A program made the position numbers and the translations under genes. Under the pieces are notes generated by a model that saw nothing but the letters and a program-made list of their open reading frames with translations, was not told where the DNA came from and made no database searches. A stretch of DNA of 36,372 nucleotides from Bilabrum cf. latius (lineage: Eukaryota > Bigyra: Bicosoecida > Bigyra > Bicosoecida): assembly GCA_965178125.1 (NCBI GenBank), contig CBCXTV010000011.1:1-36372 (forward strand), in the 5' to 3' direction. The stretch's first letter is position 1. Every line of letters begins with the position of its first letter. Shown here in pieces: positions 26,499 to 36,372 of this stretch.

Positions 26499-26578
26499 GC
26501 GAAGAAACGCAAATGGCTTGCTGCAGCATTAGCCTGAGCCGTAGCTGCAAACAGGTTGACCAAATGCACTGCGAGTCT
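26317..26578 (-). repeat. 5' LTR
   Basis: 262-bp partner of 6761-7022 with two substitutions. In element sense it starts at 26578. It contains the first Met of frame A (26498) and about 60 codons that stay open into the internal region. No TATA-like box is apparent; dinoflagellate promoters generally lack one. Confidence 0.9.
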
Positions 26579-26814
26579 CCTCCGACCGCGGCCGACGCCA
26601 TGGACAGCATGTTTTGCGTATGTCGCAGGCGTTCCGCCGTCTCCTCACGCGCGTTTTCACGCGCGGCGAGTTCTTGTCGTCGGGATCGTTCTCTGTAAAA
26701 AGCCGGGACGGCCCAGCTGCTCTCGTCGTCCCAACTGCGGCCGTTGTTCCCGTTGTTGCCGTTGGAGTAGTACCCCGCATTGTCTGATCGCTGGCGACCC
26801 CACCAGTTCGGCAT
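26579..26814 (-). CDS. Possible host exon or older element interrupted by the giant retrotransposon
   Basis: A minus-strand frame starting with MPNWWGRQRSDNAGYYSN and continuing through an Asn/Gly repeat and a charged helix (RRQELAARENAREETAERLR) reads like true protein. It ends abruptly at the outer edge of the 5' LTR; the frame then continues only into LTR sequence. No domain is recognised. It could be a host exon or the start of an older element's ORF. The Met at 26814 is assumed; upstream codons are also open and Gly/Ser-rich. Confidence 0.35.
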
Positions 26815-27371
26815 CAATCCAAGTCGTTGAGGCGCACCGTCGGTGCCGCTTGCGCTGCCGGCGGAGCTCCCGCCGGGTCCCCGCGGCTGTCTGCCGGAGG
26901 TGCACTGGCGTCCCGCAACAAGCGACGCGCCACGTCGCGGTGGATCGGGTCCGCACTGATGCGCAGATGTCGCACCCACGAATGCCACACGCCAAGCTCT
27001 CGTGGTTGACACGGCCCCCAACTGAGCAGTTGTCGCCGGCACACCACGGTGGTGACCCGAGAGATGTAGGTCAAGCGGCACACGACCGCCACTTCAAACC
27101 CGGATTGGCAGTAGTGGTACAAGGCGGCGCCGTAGAGGCCCTGCCGCTGGGCGTCCATACCCCCCCGGCGGCCGGTGCGCTGCGTCGTCCGTACGGAGCA
27201 AAAACGGCGCGGCGGGCGCCACAACTGCCACCGGGGCGGAGGCCAGCATCGGAGACATCGCCAACTCACGCAGGCACCGACTGACACACCACTCACGAGC
27301 TCTTGTGCTTTACTCCAGACGTGTTTCCGGACATTCCCAACTCCATTCGATGCCAGCTTCGTGGCCGGCGA
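26815..27371. other. GC-rich spacer
   Basis: Between the possible exon and the decayed RT element. Frames are open on both strands but show no domain or consistent similarity. Confidence 0.4.
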
Positions 27372-28550
27372 TCATCGACACTGGCTCACACATCTCACGT
27401 TCAACGTTCTGCATGGAGTGAAACGCGAGACACACAACCTGACACACCACTCGAGCGCCACACACCGGATGCACTTCAAACGCCCGACCGACATCGAGCG
27501 CGCGCTGTCGCAACCTCTGGGCTGCCGCGTGGAACAGCCGCGCGCACGGGCTGCTTGTCGCATCGGCCACGAGAGAACACTACTCGCGACCCACGCCACC
27601 GGCCAACCGCACTGCAGTGGTTCCAACAGCGTTTCGGCGAACTCCTGTTGGGAAGAACGTGCGCCCCTTTCGAAGGTGACTCCAATCTGCCGCAACCGCG
27701 GCCACAAGTACGCATGGGTGTGGTGACGCGACAGCATCGCTGCGCTGAACGGTGGCCATACACTGCGGCTCGGAAGCATCGCGGCGCCCATGCAGAAAGC
27801 CGAATTGGGATTGGCCATCCCAACTCGCACACCGCGACTGAGACGCCCGCGACGGTCGTACACGCCCGCCGTCGAGTGGACGGCGGAAACCGTGTCGGCC
27901 GAGAGGGCCGCCCAAAGGAACACAAACGAGGGCAACGCGCCCTCTTCCTGCACTTGCAACTCCGGCGGGCTGCATCGTTGTATCGTCGCCGCGATGCACG
28001 ACGAGCACAAAGTGCGCGACAGCCATACGCCGTCGTCGACGTACAACAGGCCCACCATGTGGCGGGAAAAATGCCGGGCGCGTGGGATCTGAAGCACCTG
28101 GGCCGGCGACAGTCGGGCCACGGCGAAGGCTCGCGATACACGAATCGCTGCGGCCACCGGGCTGATAGGGCTTCCCTGTGGCAGGCCGTGGCGCTGCTGA
28201 AGCACCTGCGTGCCGATGGCAAACCGGTCGTCCTCATACAGGAACAACAGCGCGGACGCAATGGGCGAGAGCCAGACGCGGGAGAATAGCGGGTCTGCTG
28301 GCGCGCCCCGCCGCACTGGCCGCGGGTGTCCGCGGCTCTGCAGCAGCAAGTCCACCGCTGTGACCTGCTGTGATGTCCACCACAGCAAGAGCTGCTCGCA
28401 TGCCTCAAAGCACGACTTTCGGCCCACCGAAGTGAAGAAGTTGGCCACGTCGACTTTGGTTGCTGCAATCGGGTGCTCCCGATCCTTCCCGCACGACTTG
28501 CACGTATGTGATGCCGTGCGCGCAAGCGGCGCCAACGTCGCTGCCAGCAT
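27372..28550 (-). pseudogene. Reverse transcriptase core, possibly Penelope-like, decayed element
   Basis: A 392-residue frame contains a clear RT palm. A CxxC (TCKSCG, residues 17-20) precedes motif A KVDVANFF (Asp34). Motif B is HGLPQGSPISPVAAAI (121-136) and motif C is LLYVDDGVWL (168-177). The FLYEDDRF ... GLPQGSPISP spacing recalls Penelope-like and LINE-like RTs rather than LTR elements. All catalytic Asp residues are present. The region upstream of residue 15 continues in another frame, so the element as a whole is broken. After about residue 200 the frame stays open without recognisable domain. The class assignment is tentative: Penelope-like is favoured by the upstream segment, and a LINE is the alternative. 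Confidence 0.55.
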
Positions 28551-30594
28551 CTGCGGTAGCTGGTCGGGACTCGGTGCGTCGGGAACGGGCCACGGGCCCA
28601 GAGGACCCCAAGCGCCTTCGCCGCCTTACGGAGGGGCGCCCTGCTGGCGCCTCGCGGCCCCGCCAAGATTGGCCTGACGTGTCCGTGGGACTTATGGCAA
28701 GCCCACTTGCTGCCCATGAAGCACTTCCCTTTATACAAGAGATAGCCCGTCGTGATGCCGACGGGGGCCACGCAACCGGCGCGGACGAGGGCCGGACTTG
28801 AAGAGGAGCTCCTCGACGCGGCTCCGGAGGACTGCCAACGCTGTCTCCGGGCATCGGGGACCTCGACGAACCACGCATCGGCGCGGCCGAAGAAGCTGCG
28901 GACGTGCCGCTGATACACATCAGCTGGCACAAGCGCGCGCCGCGACAAGTCGCGGTCCACAGGGACGCACACCTGCGCCGCGGGAAGCTGCTGCCGCACC
29001 GCCGCAGCGAACGCCAGGGCGGGGGGGCGTCGCGATTGCAATTGTGTGGGTGCGCCAAGTGTCTGTCGAGCAACACGATCTGCAAGCAGCTCTGCCCGCT
29101 CTCTTGTCGATTCATGGAGCTGGAACCAACGTTGCAACCCAGATTGGGGGAGGGTCCGAGCGTCGTCCACATGGTCTGTCTGTGGATACCGCACATGGAC
29201 TGGACATCGCCAGATGAGTTCAAATGATTTTCGCTCCTCGAGACTGCCCGAAGGGTATGGCTGCACAAGTGTCCATTGGACCGCCCGAGCTGCGTGTCGA
29301 TGATCTGACAACTTCTCCGCACTCCCGCGGATGGGGCCCGGTGAGACCCGAAGCCGTGCTGCGACCATCTTTCCCAGGGACTCGCCCGCAACGGGCAACA
29401 CAATCCGCATGATCGCCCGACGCAGGCGGAGCTGGACGTCTCGCACCGATCTTCGGCGCAGAGGCAGCGGCCATTCCGCCGGACTCCATGGCACTAATCC
29501 CTTCTGGAAACGCTCGATTTTCGCTCGGGCCCGACGCATCTTGCGCATGCCCAGGCGTCCGGATCGATGCCAAAGTTCTGCGGCATACTGAATGGGGGTT
29601 GCCACGTCGCTGCCACACGCGGGCCCACGGGGCTCTGGTCCCCTGTTCGCTGAGATACAAGACATCTGCCCAAGAGTGCGCTCCAGAGAACGGTCTAGGT
29701 GGCCCTCCAAGGACCGTCTGCGCGGCTCCACCAGATTGCGCCTGGACGAGCGTCCGCCAGCTGCCGTAGTCAGTGATTCGACGAGGCTGTTGCACATCTT
29801 CCGTGATGCATCGATACACATTCTGAGCGCACTCCGCCAGGCCGGTGCGGCAACTTCGTTGCCATGGCCACGGCCGGGGGCGTAGTCTGGCTCTTCTTCT
29901 CGTGTCCGTAGGTTGTCGGTGTTGCACCGGAGGTTGCAAGCGTCTGATCGCCCGATGTTCTGCATCTGCGACGCATCGGCCGCTCTCTGACCACAAGACA
30001 AGAATGGACTGGTGTTGGGGCGCCCAGCGGCGCCACTCACGGTACCGAGGTCGGCTGCTATCCGGCGACGAGGACTCCAATGCGTCGCGGCATAGTGTTC
30101 TCTCCATCGACCGGCTGCTCCGACCGAGTTGCCCGATCCAACATGGCGTCTGGCAAGCTGCATTCGTCCAAGTACCAAGCATGTGTTTTCTCATGCAAGA
30201 TGACATACAAGCCGTGGAGTGTGGGATCATCAGACAATGCTCGCGACAGCGACTGCCGATGCCATGCATCAAGTGTCGCCCGAGACATCTGGCTCTGCGG
30301 GGCAAGCAACGCCGCCTGAACTTCCGGCGGCAACGCACGCATGGCCACGCGCCATCTACATTGGCGGCTCGGACTCTGAAGCCGGAGCAATGTGACGATG
30401 CACGACACTGCCGACGCCACGGCCCAAATGCCCGACTGCTGACGGAGGGCCCGATCGGTGTCGGTGTTCCAAGATCTCGCACACAACTCTGTAACATCTC
30501 TCCGCAAGTCTCCACCGGCGGCCCCTGGACCATGGCCGGGCCCCATCCAGGCCCAAGAGCGTCGTGCCCAGGGCCCGCAGGGACTCCCGACCAT
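28551..30594 (-). pseudogene. Broken N-terminal half of the same RT element, with a GIY-YIG-like segment
   Basis: Coding-like stretches in shifting minus-strand frames lead into the RT core. In one frame (30594-30058) HGLYVILHEKTHAWYLDE (about 30216-30163) has the G-x-Y ... W-Y-x-x-E spacing of GIY-YIG endonucleases, and RWREHYAATHW (about 30109-30077) in the next frame fits the Arg/His part. Later, in the 30178-27476 frame, VPVDRDLSRRALVPADVY (about 28975-28920) resembles the RT finger segment seen in Penelope-like elements. It is followed by GYLLYKGKCFMGSKWACH (about 28755-28690). At least two frame changes separate these parts, so the element is inactive. I see no terminal repeats. Confidence 0.45.
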
Positions 30595-31118
30595 CCAAGG
30601 GCCCGGCCAGGATGATGTCTGTGGCCGACCATCCGGAGATCCGAAGCAATCTGCGTGCCAGAGGACAATTGGAAGACTGAGCCAGTCTCTCGGAGAGTCC
30701 CCGAAGGACTCTGCTGCCCGGAGAAGACATGGGCATTCAATGCCCAGTTGGATCCGATCAAGAGCGCGAGCTGAAGCAACGAATGCATCCTCTGGGCAGC
30801 CATCGACCGTGGGGTGCTGCCGAGGAGCCGCCGTCGGCGGCGTTGTGTGGCCGCTGCGCGGCCAAGGAGAGGGCTTCCCGCCCTACGGACGGCGACCTGC
30901 CGCCTGGCGCCCGTCAAGGACAGCAAGGTGTACACGAACGTGTTGGCAAGTACGTCACGACTGAGACCACCGACCGACCAAACGGTGTATGGCGCCAGCG
31001 TTTCCTCGATGTGCCCGCGCTCGCCTCGCGGGTCTGCGGCTTTGTCTTGGCTTAGCGCCCTACATCGAGGAGCCTAAAAAACGGCATCGGGCGGAGCACA
31101 CACGTGCGCTTCCGTCGC
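30595..31118. other. Spacer upstream of the broken RT element
   Basis: Probable 5' part of the minus-strand RT element. No domain is recognisable. The base composition falls from GC-rich to more balanced near 31070. Confidence 0.35.
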
Positions 31119-31436
31119 TCACCTCTCGAGGAACCCCGTGATCATCACTGCGATTGCCACGCCATGCGCCCACGGCATGACTTCAATAAGCACTTCCATT
31201 GTCCGCGCTACGCTGCGCAACACTGCCACAAGCAATCGAAGAATCGTGGCCGCAAGCAAGAACAAAACTTCAAAGAGTTCGAACCAACTGCCAGGTTCAA
31301 CTTCATTGAGCATCTCGTGTTGCTGCCAACCGTCATCATCCAACATCGATCTCCCGTCTGTGTGCCGGCTGCACTCTCTCGCGAGCCATGCGCAGCCACA
31401 CCACAAGACTATGCTGAGCAACACGGTAGCTCTCAT
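31119..31436 (-). CDS. Small putative membrane protein, 105 residues
   Basis: The frame starts with MRATVLLSIVLWCGCAWLA, which looks like a signal peptide or first membrane helix. A short polar loop (about residues 20-50) follows, then a long hydrophobic region (LFEVLFLLAATILRLLVAVL, then HGVAIAVMITGF) with one or two further helices. No family is recognised. It sits in a patch of lower GC content between two decayed retroelements. It might be an accessory ORF of the minus-strand RT element downstream of it, or chance. A plus-strand frame overlaps it but is low-complexity Ser/Arg and less convincing. Confidence 0.35.
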   Translation of the reverse strand: MRATVLLSIVLWCGCAWLARECSRHTDGRSMLDDDGWQQHEMLNEVEPGSWFELFEVLFLLAATILRLLVAVLRSVARTMEVLIEVMPWAHGVAIAVMITGFLER

Positions 31437-31745
31437 AGGAAGGATAGGTCACCTCCGAAGCACCACATCATCACATCAATGACCATTGCAGCCGGCATGA
31501 GCGCGGCTGTAAGGACAAAGCGGCACATCAACAACGGCGCATCGACTGGCCCTTGTACAACCGGCTTGCCGGCTGGCGGGTTGGGCCTTGTCGTGTCGAC
31601 TGGACGTAGGGCTCCCGGTCCACTGCGCGCAGCGGATGGACCTGCCAGGTGTGCCCCCGCCCCGGAGCCTGTATGGGAGCGCGCCCGCCTCCCTTAACTG
31701 CTTGCGCCCGACAGTCGCAAGTCCGCCCGGCGGCTTGAGGAGTGT
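31437..31745. other. Spacer between elements
   Basis: GC content rises sharply after about 31560, marking the probable left edge of the plus-strand LINE. No gene is seen. Confidence 0.4.
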
Positions 31746-33060
31746 ATGCGGGCGGTGGTTGCTGCGGTTCACCGCGGTGACCTCGACGCCGCCTGGGCCG
31801 CTTGCGAGTTGGCGCTCACTCATTGGCATGCGGCCACCGCTGTCGCCGGCCCCCCTCCGCTCGCGGGGTGCGGTTAAGTGGCAAGTTCCGCACCCGCCTC
31901 CTACAGAGTCCGCTGGACTCCTGCATGCGCGGCGGCGGCTGGCGCTGCTCCAACTTGCTTTTCGGCCCACGCGTCTGGGGCGCATGCTGCCCGCGCCGCG
32001 GCCGAGCATGTGCGGCAAGCTTGCCTCGCCGAGCCACCCGGTGAGTGGTCGGTCGCGCTCGCCGCATGGACGCCGGACGCGCTACCGTCGCTTCTGGCTG
32101 CAGTGTGGAAAGCCGCGCTAAGTGGTACCACTTCTGCACCGACGCATGGCTGGCCCGCGGCCGTGCCATTACTCATGGGTCCGCCGCGACCCCCCGGCGG
32201 CCCCGCCGGCTTCTGAGGATCTGCCCCCGCTTGGATCGGCGGCGGATTTGCGCCGGCTGGAGTCATACTGGCACTCGCTTTGGCGGGTTCCCGCTGCCGA
32301 CCTCGACCTTAGGCCATGGGTCTCCCCTTTGGGCGAGCTCCCGCCCATGCCGGACCTGGACCCACTGCGGGGCGAAGCCCTTGCGGAGGTCGTCCGCGCG
32401 GCTGCCAAATCGAAGGCCCCCGGCGCCGACGGTGGACCTACGGCCACATGGCGGTTTGGCCCCCCGTCGTTTACGCCGCGCTCGCTCAACTCCTCATGCT
32501 CGTTGAGCGTCTTGGCCGCTGACCGACCGGCTGGGCCCCCAACACGGTGTGCCTCCTGCCTAAAGGTGGCACTCGTGACCCCGGCGACCGCTGCCCCATC
32601 GTTTTGATGTCTGCGGTCTACCATGTGTGAGCTGCGGGCGCGCGCGCAGCCTTTTCGGGCTTGGCTCCGCGCCGCGGGCGTGCTTCCCCCAGGCATGCGA
32701 GGGGCCGACCAGCAGGCAGGGCTCCTTGGGCTCCACATGGACCTCGCCTTGCGGTTGACTCGTTTGCCGCTTGCCGCATGGGAGCGGATCGCGACAGCCG
32801 CCCGGCTGCCGCCCGCCTAGTGGCGGCCTATGCTGGCGGCCTATCGGCTGCCGCGTTTGGTCCGCACGGATGGATTGGGTGGCTCTGCCCTCACCCCGGT
32901 GTGCGGCCTGGCCCCAAGCTGCCCCGCCGCGACCGACGAGCTTCCCATGGAGCTTTCTCATGGGCGCTTTGGCCGATGGCCACGTTACGGTGGCAACCCT
33001 CGCCGCGGCGCTCGCCGAGCCACGCCGTGGCGGCCCCTGTGACGCGGCCCGCGCAGCCCT
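31746..33060 (+). pseudogene. LINE-type ORF, linker and reverse transcriptase part, decayed
   Basis: Plus-strand coding fragments in changing frames. A helix-rich piece starts at 31746 (MRAVVAAVHRGDLDAAWAAC) and stops at 31875. A second frame continues to 32216 (EWSVALAAWTPDALPSLLAA). A third holds DLRPWVSPLGELPPMPDLDP and the LINE RT signature AEVVRAAAKSKAPGADGG (about 32385-32440). Then LPKGGTRDPGDRCPIVLMSA (about 32556-32615) runs into a TGA. Finally GADQQAGLLGLHMDLAL (32704-32754) and AAYRLPRLVRTDGLGG (about 32833-32880). I could not find an intact motif C (xADD). At least four frame changes and several stops make it inactive. The fragment order matches LINE RT fingers and palm. Confidence 0.6.
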
Positions 33061-34919
33061 GACCCGCGCCGGCGTCCGCATTGAGGGCGCCACTTGGCAT
33101 GGCGCGCACGGCCCGTGTCTGACTGCCCCGCTGACGCGCCCGCGCCTCGTGGTTGAGGACTTTCTCTTCGCCAGCTGGCGCGCGCACCGGTGGGCTCACG
33201 CCTGTGCCACGCGCGCACACTGCTCCCAGGTCCCTCGCCCGGAAATCGACGCGGCCTGTGCTTCGGTGGCGCGCCCGCGCCCCGCGGACCAATTGGGAGC
33301 TCTTCGCGCCGTGCTCGGCGGATCGGCGGTCACGCAGAGCTTGGCCGTCAAGTGGCGAGGGCGGCTCCGCCACGTGCCCCCACTGCTCGGGGGGGCCGAG
33401 ACCTGGCCGCATCGTTTTTGGGTCCGTCCCCGCTGGCAGTCCCACCGCCGCACCTGCGGCATGCAGCGCGCGCCCGCCCTGCCCTCTGTCTGGGCCATGG
33501 GTGTCCTTGCCCAAGACCCCGACCTCTTCGCGGCGCGCGCCGCGGCGGAGTCCTACGATCTGCCGCCGGCCCCGGCCCACCAGTTTCGCACGGTGTGGCT
33601 GGATGGCAGCGCAGTCGACCCCTCCGACCCTCTTTTGCGCCGCGTGCCGTGGTCGGTGGTCTGGCGGGCGGGCGCATAGGCAGGAATGTCCCCGCGGGTG
33701 CCCGGCCCGCAGACCGTGCCCCGGGCCGAGCTCTCGGCCTTGGTGTAGGCGGCGGAAGCGGCTGGGGGCCCGCTGCGCGCCTACTCTGACTGCAGCTATG
33801 TGGTGCATGGGGCGCACGCCCTGCAGGCCGGCCGCATGGCCTACCTCCTGGAGGGCCGGCACGGCGATCTCTGGGCACGCCTTCGCGCGGCGCCCGTTGA
33901 TGTCGTCAAGGTGCCCGCCCATCGAGACCCTCGGGGCGTGCGCCGACGAGTTGGTGCACGAGTTGGTGCCTTGGGCTGGCAATGATGTGGCCGACTGCCT
34001 CGCGAAGCAGGCCGCTCGGCTTCAGCGCGTCCGCCCGGCCCTCCGGGCCAGCCGCGCCCTGGACGAGTTGCAGCTGGCACATGACGTCATCGCCCGGGTT
34101 GAGTGCGCGGCGCTTGAGGCGGCGCGCGGCCCCCAGTGTTGGGCGCGCCACCGCGCGCCCAAGCGCCCCGCCCCGCCGCCCGCTGGGCGTAGCGTGCGGC
34201 CCCGCGTGGAGGCCGCCGAGCACCCGGCTGTGCATCGGTTTGAGTTCGCATGTGGGCCCCCGCACCGGGTTCGGGCAAGGCCGATCACGTGGCTTGCGGT
34301 GTGCTCCCGCTGCGGGATGCGTGCCTCGGGCAGCGGGCGGTGGGCGGCCCTGCTCTCCGTCGGCTGCCACTCCCAGCTCGCCCTTGCCCAAGCGACGCGT
34401 GGTGTGCAGCCCCGCCCGGGGGGTTTTGCCTGCTCGCGCTGCGGGCTGGCGATCCGGTCGGATCGGCGGCGGCTGGCGGGCCTGGCGCGCTGCCCCGTAC
34501 CCGAGCTTGCCCCCCGCTGCGCAGCCTTCGAAGCCGCTTGCCGGCACGAGCGCGCCCGCGTGGGGGCTTTTGTGGCTTGGCTGCGCATGGCAGCCCGCCC
34601 GGCTGACGACGCGCCTGCGCCCGTTGCCCCGGCTCCGGCGGCTCCGCCGCGTGTCGGTTTCTTCTACCGCGGGCACCACCTGCTCGCGCCGCTCGGCGCG
34701 GGCAGTCCCCTCTGCATCAAGTGCGACCGCCTCTGCCGTGCGGCGCGCACGCGTGCTGAGGGGTGCGAACCGCAGCACCCTCTGCCTCCCCGTGCAGTGG
34801 CTGCGTTGCGGGGCGGCCGTTATAACGCCGCGCTCGCCGCGGCCCCAGCATGGGCGGGTTCCCGTGCGGAGGAGGCTGGCTGGGTGCCGCTCGGCGCCGC
34901 TCCCGCCATGCCCGTGTAG
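33061..34919 (+). pseudogene. LINE-type RNase H domain and Cys-cluster tail, decayed
   Basis: Continues the plus-strand LINE. A Trp/Cys-rich segment (GGAETWPHRFWVRPRWQSHR, about 33385-33450) precedes an RNase H. RNase H has TVWLDGSAVDP (first Asp, about 33590-33620), PRAELSAL (Glu, about 33720-33745), YSDCSYVVHG (second Asp, about 33780-33810) and, after a frame change, GNDVADCLAKQAA (last Asp, about 33980-34015). Two in-frame TAG codons (33677 and near 33747) interrupt it. From about 33985 one frame is open to 34919 and carries three CxxC clusters: VCSRCGMRAS (about 34300), ACSRCGLAIR (about 34430) and LCIKCDRLCR (about 34710). These look like nucleic-acid-binding zinc ribbons or fingers at the C-terminus. 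Known LINEs of several clades carry RNase H after RT; the trailing triple cluster is less usual. Confidence 0.6.
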
Positions 34920-36372
34920 CTTGTGTTCTGACACCTGCCCGGGCTGCCACGGGCGGCCGTTGCTAGGTGTGCCGCGCGTGCAACGCGTCGCCCGGCCGTC
35001 GGCGCGCCCGCGCGCCGCGGTGATTCGTGCTGGGTCCGGGTCCGCCGTCCGGCGTGCGACCGGCACGCGTAGCCGTCGCCGCCCTGCCCGCGGCGCGCGC
35101 GCCCCGCCCCCCCCCGCTCCAAACCCGTGCGGGGCCTCTGCCCCCGCGCGGCGCGCCGGCCGTCGCTGGACAGACGGACGGGCGCGAAGCTTCGATCGTG
35201 TGCGCGGGGCGCCGTCCGGGGGGGGCGCGCTGCCGCGGCGTATTCACCGGCCGGCCGCCCGATGGGGGCGGAACGGATCGCGAGACAATGATCGACGCTG
35301 GCGGCCGCCACCTAGACACCGCGTTGCTGGCCATGGGGACATCCGCAGCGCACGACATGCCGCGCGCGCCTGGGCGTAGCCTTGGCAGCCTGGCTCGGCG
35401 CGGGCGGAGCCGGCCGCCTAGCCCTGCCAACCCGGCCCGACGCGTGGTGCGACGCGTTGGCGCCGGCCGCGCGCCGAGCGGCCCCGATGGGGGCCGCTCC
35501 GCGCTACGCGACGGCGTGAGCGCGGGCGTCGCTACACCCCAGTTTGGGCCCAGTGCGCGGGCCGCAGGCCCTGCATCGCCCCGGATTCGGGACGCCGCGA
35601 TTGCGGCCTCCCGGCTCGGTGGCTTAGGTGAGGACGCCCGCCCGCCGGCATCCGATGGGATCGCTGGCAGGCGGCATGCCCCGTTGGACCCTGCGGGGGC
35701 CGCGGGAGCCGTGGCCGGCGGCGCCCCGGGGGGATGACGCCCGGCCTGCAGCGCCGTCTTGTGCGCCAGGGACGGGCATGAGGCGGCTTACAACGGCGGC
35801 TTCGCCGGCCGGGGCCGGGTGGGCGGCTTAAGACCCCGCCGGCCGCGGTGCGCGTGTGCGCGTTTCTTCGGCAGCCCGGGCCGATGGGCCCGGATCGCGC
35901 TCCGGCGCGGCGGCGCGTCGCGCTTGTGCGTGTGCATGTTCGGCCGCTCGCGGCCAGGCGGACCCTTGGGACCGCGGCCGCTTCCGCACGTTGTGTTTGT
36001 GTTGCGGCACTTTCGTCACACTTTTCCCAGCCGCGAAATTGTCATGTTCCCGTCCACCTGTTGCATCGGCAGGGTCTGGGTGCCGCGAAACTTGCGGCCC
36101 AAGACAATCGGTCATAGATGCAAAGGTGCTCATGGCGGCGGAGGGAGAAGCAAAACCCAGCCGCGCGCACTTCCAGACAGGGTCTGCCGATTGGTGTGGA
36201 GCTGACTGTGTGGGCACCTATTGTCGACGAAGCTCGTTCGCGCATCCGATGCTTGCGGTCAAGTCTAGCCAAAACTGTCCCTAGGGTGGGCGGCAAGGCT
36301 AGAACCTGCTGCTGCAAATGTGGCCAGAGCCACAACTGTGGAGCTGCTTTCTTTGACACTCGAACAAGGCCA
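34920..36372. other. GC-rich 3' flank of the LINE, no supportable gene
   Basis: Starts just after the LINE stop codon. To about 35980 it is extremely GC-rich and long frames are open on both strands with Arg/Ala/Gly/Pro-rich products, so I make no call. From about 35990 to the end the composition becomes balanced. No frame there is convincing and I see no terminal repeat or poly-A tail marking the LINE end. Confidence 0.4.

Larger units (their letters stand above)
6761..26578 (-). mobile_element. Giant copia-type LTR retrotransposon (19.8 kb)
   Basis: Bounded by two 262-bp direct repeats (LTRs) and transcribed on the minus strand. The order is 5' LTR, initiator-Met-like primer-binding site, gag, CCHC knuckle, protease, integrase, reverse transcriptase, RNase H. 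Integrase before RT is the copia (Ty1) order. About 7 kb of extra coding sequence (frame B tail and frame C) lies between RNase H and the 3' LTR, making the element roughly two to four times the usual copia length. The LTRs differ at only two positions (6890/26446 and 6895/26451), so insertion is recent or the LTRs have been homogenised. No convincing target-site duplication is seen: the outer flanks are CCCCC on the left and CCTCC on the right. LTR ends do not show the usual TG...CA, so exact borders could be off by a few bases. Thirteen hairpin elements lie inside it. Confidence 0.85.

Noticed and set aside
35027-35737. Plus-strand 236-codon frame after the LINE
   Set aside because: Extremely GC-rich with open frames on both strands and no domain; not distinguishable from chance.
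36080-36120. Short match CGGCCCAAGACAATC shared with 7043-7057 as a repeat family
   Set aside because: 15 bp in a 36-kb window is close to what chance allows, and the flanks do not match.

Overview
This window looks like nuclear DNA from a GC-rich protist, most probably a dinoflagellate. That is an inference from repeat-dense, gene-poor sequence filled with retroelement families of the kind found in dinoflagellates: a copia-type pol with an HVDD catalytic box, an RT family with a YVDN box, and a LINE with a fused RNase H and trailing Cys clusters. No bacterial operon, tRNA, rRNA or CRISPR array is visible.

The centre (6761-26578, minus strand) is one very large LTR retrotransposon of 19,818 bp. 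Its two 262-bp LTRs differ at two positions. A primer-binding site resembling the complement of initiator Met tRNA follows the 5' LTR. Three very long overlapping reading frames follow in order. Frame A (26498-18423) holds gag, a CCHC knuckle, a RING-like finger, the protease, a membrane segment and the integrase core. Frame B (18724-14000) holds the integrase C-terminus, reverse transcriptase, RNase H and a tail with an ADP-ribosyltransferase-like patch. Frame C (14127-7513) is 2204 residues of unknown function. A and B are separated by what looks like a small deletion, and B and C by a one-base shift.

The most striking feature is a family of 13 small hairpin elements scattered through this retrotransposon and seen nowhere else in the window. 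Each has a nearly invariant 23-nt core with the 10-nt palindrome GCCGATCGGC at its centre. Most cores are flanked by a perfect or near-perfect inverted repeat of 6-11 bp whose sequence differs from copy to copy; the weakest copy keeps only 4 bp. All copies point the same way, eleven sit in frame inside coding sequence, and one supplies the stop codon of frame C. The same transcript strand is also strongly enriched in the 8-mers GTTCAATG and GATCAATG.

Left flank (1-6760): a GC-rich stretch with a 27-bp minisatellite; a decayed minus-strand retroelement (broken upstream ORF plus a 416-aa RT with YVDN); a plus-strand diverged fragment homologous to the start of frame C; a probable host exon (START-like) with GT-AG borders; and a C-rich simple repeat abutting the LTR. 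Right flank (26579-36372): a short possible host exon next to the 5' LTR; a decayed minus-strand RT element that may be Penelope-like with an upstream GIY-YIG-like segment; a small membrane-protein ORF; and a very GC-rich, decayed plus-strand LINE with RNase H and zinc-finger-like clusters. Both candidate host exons and the giant element share the minus strand, so the element may lie inside a host gene.
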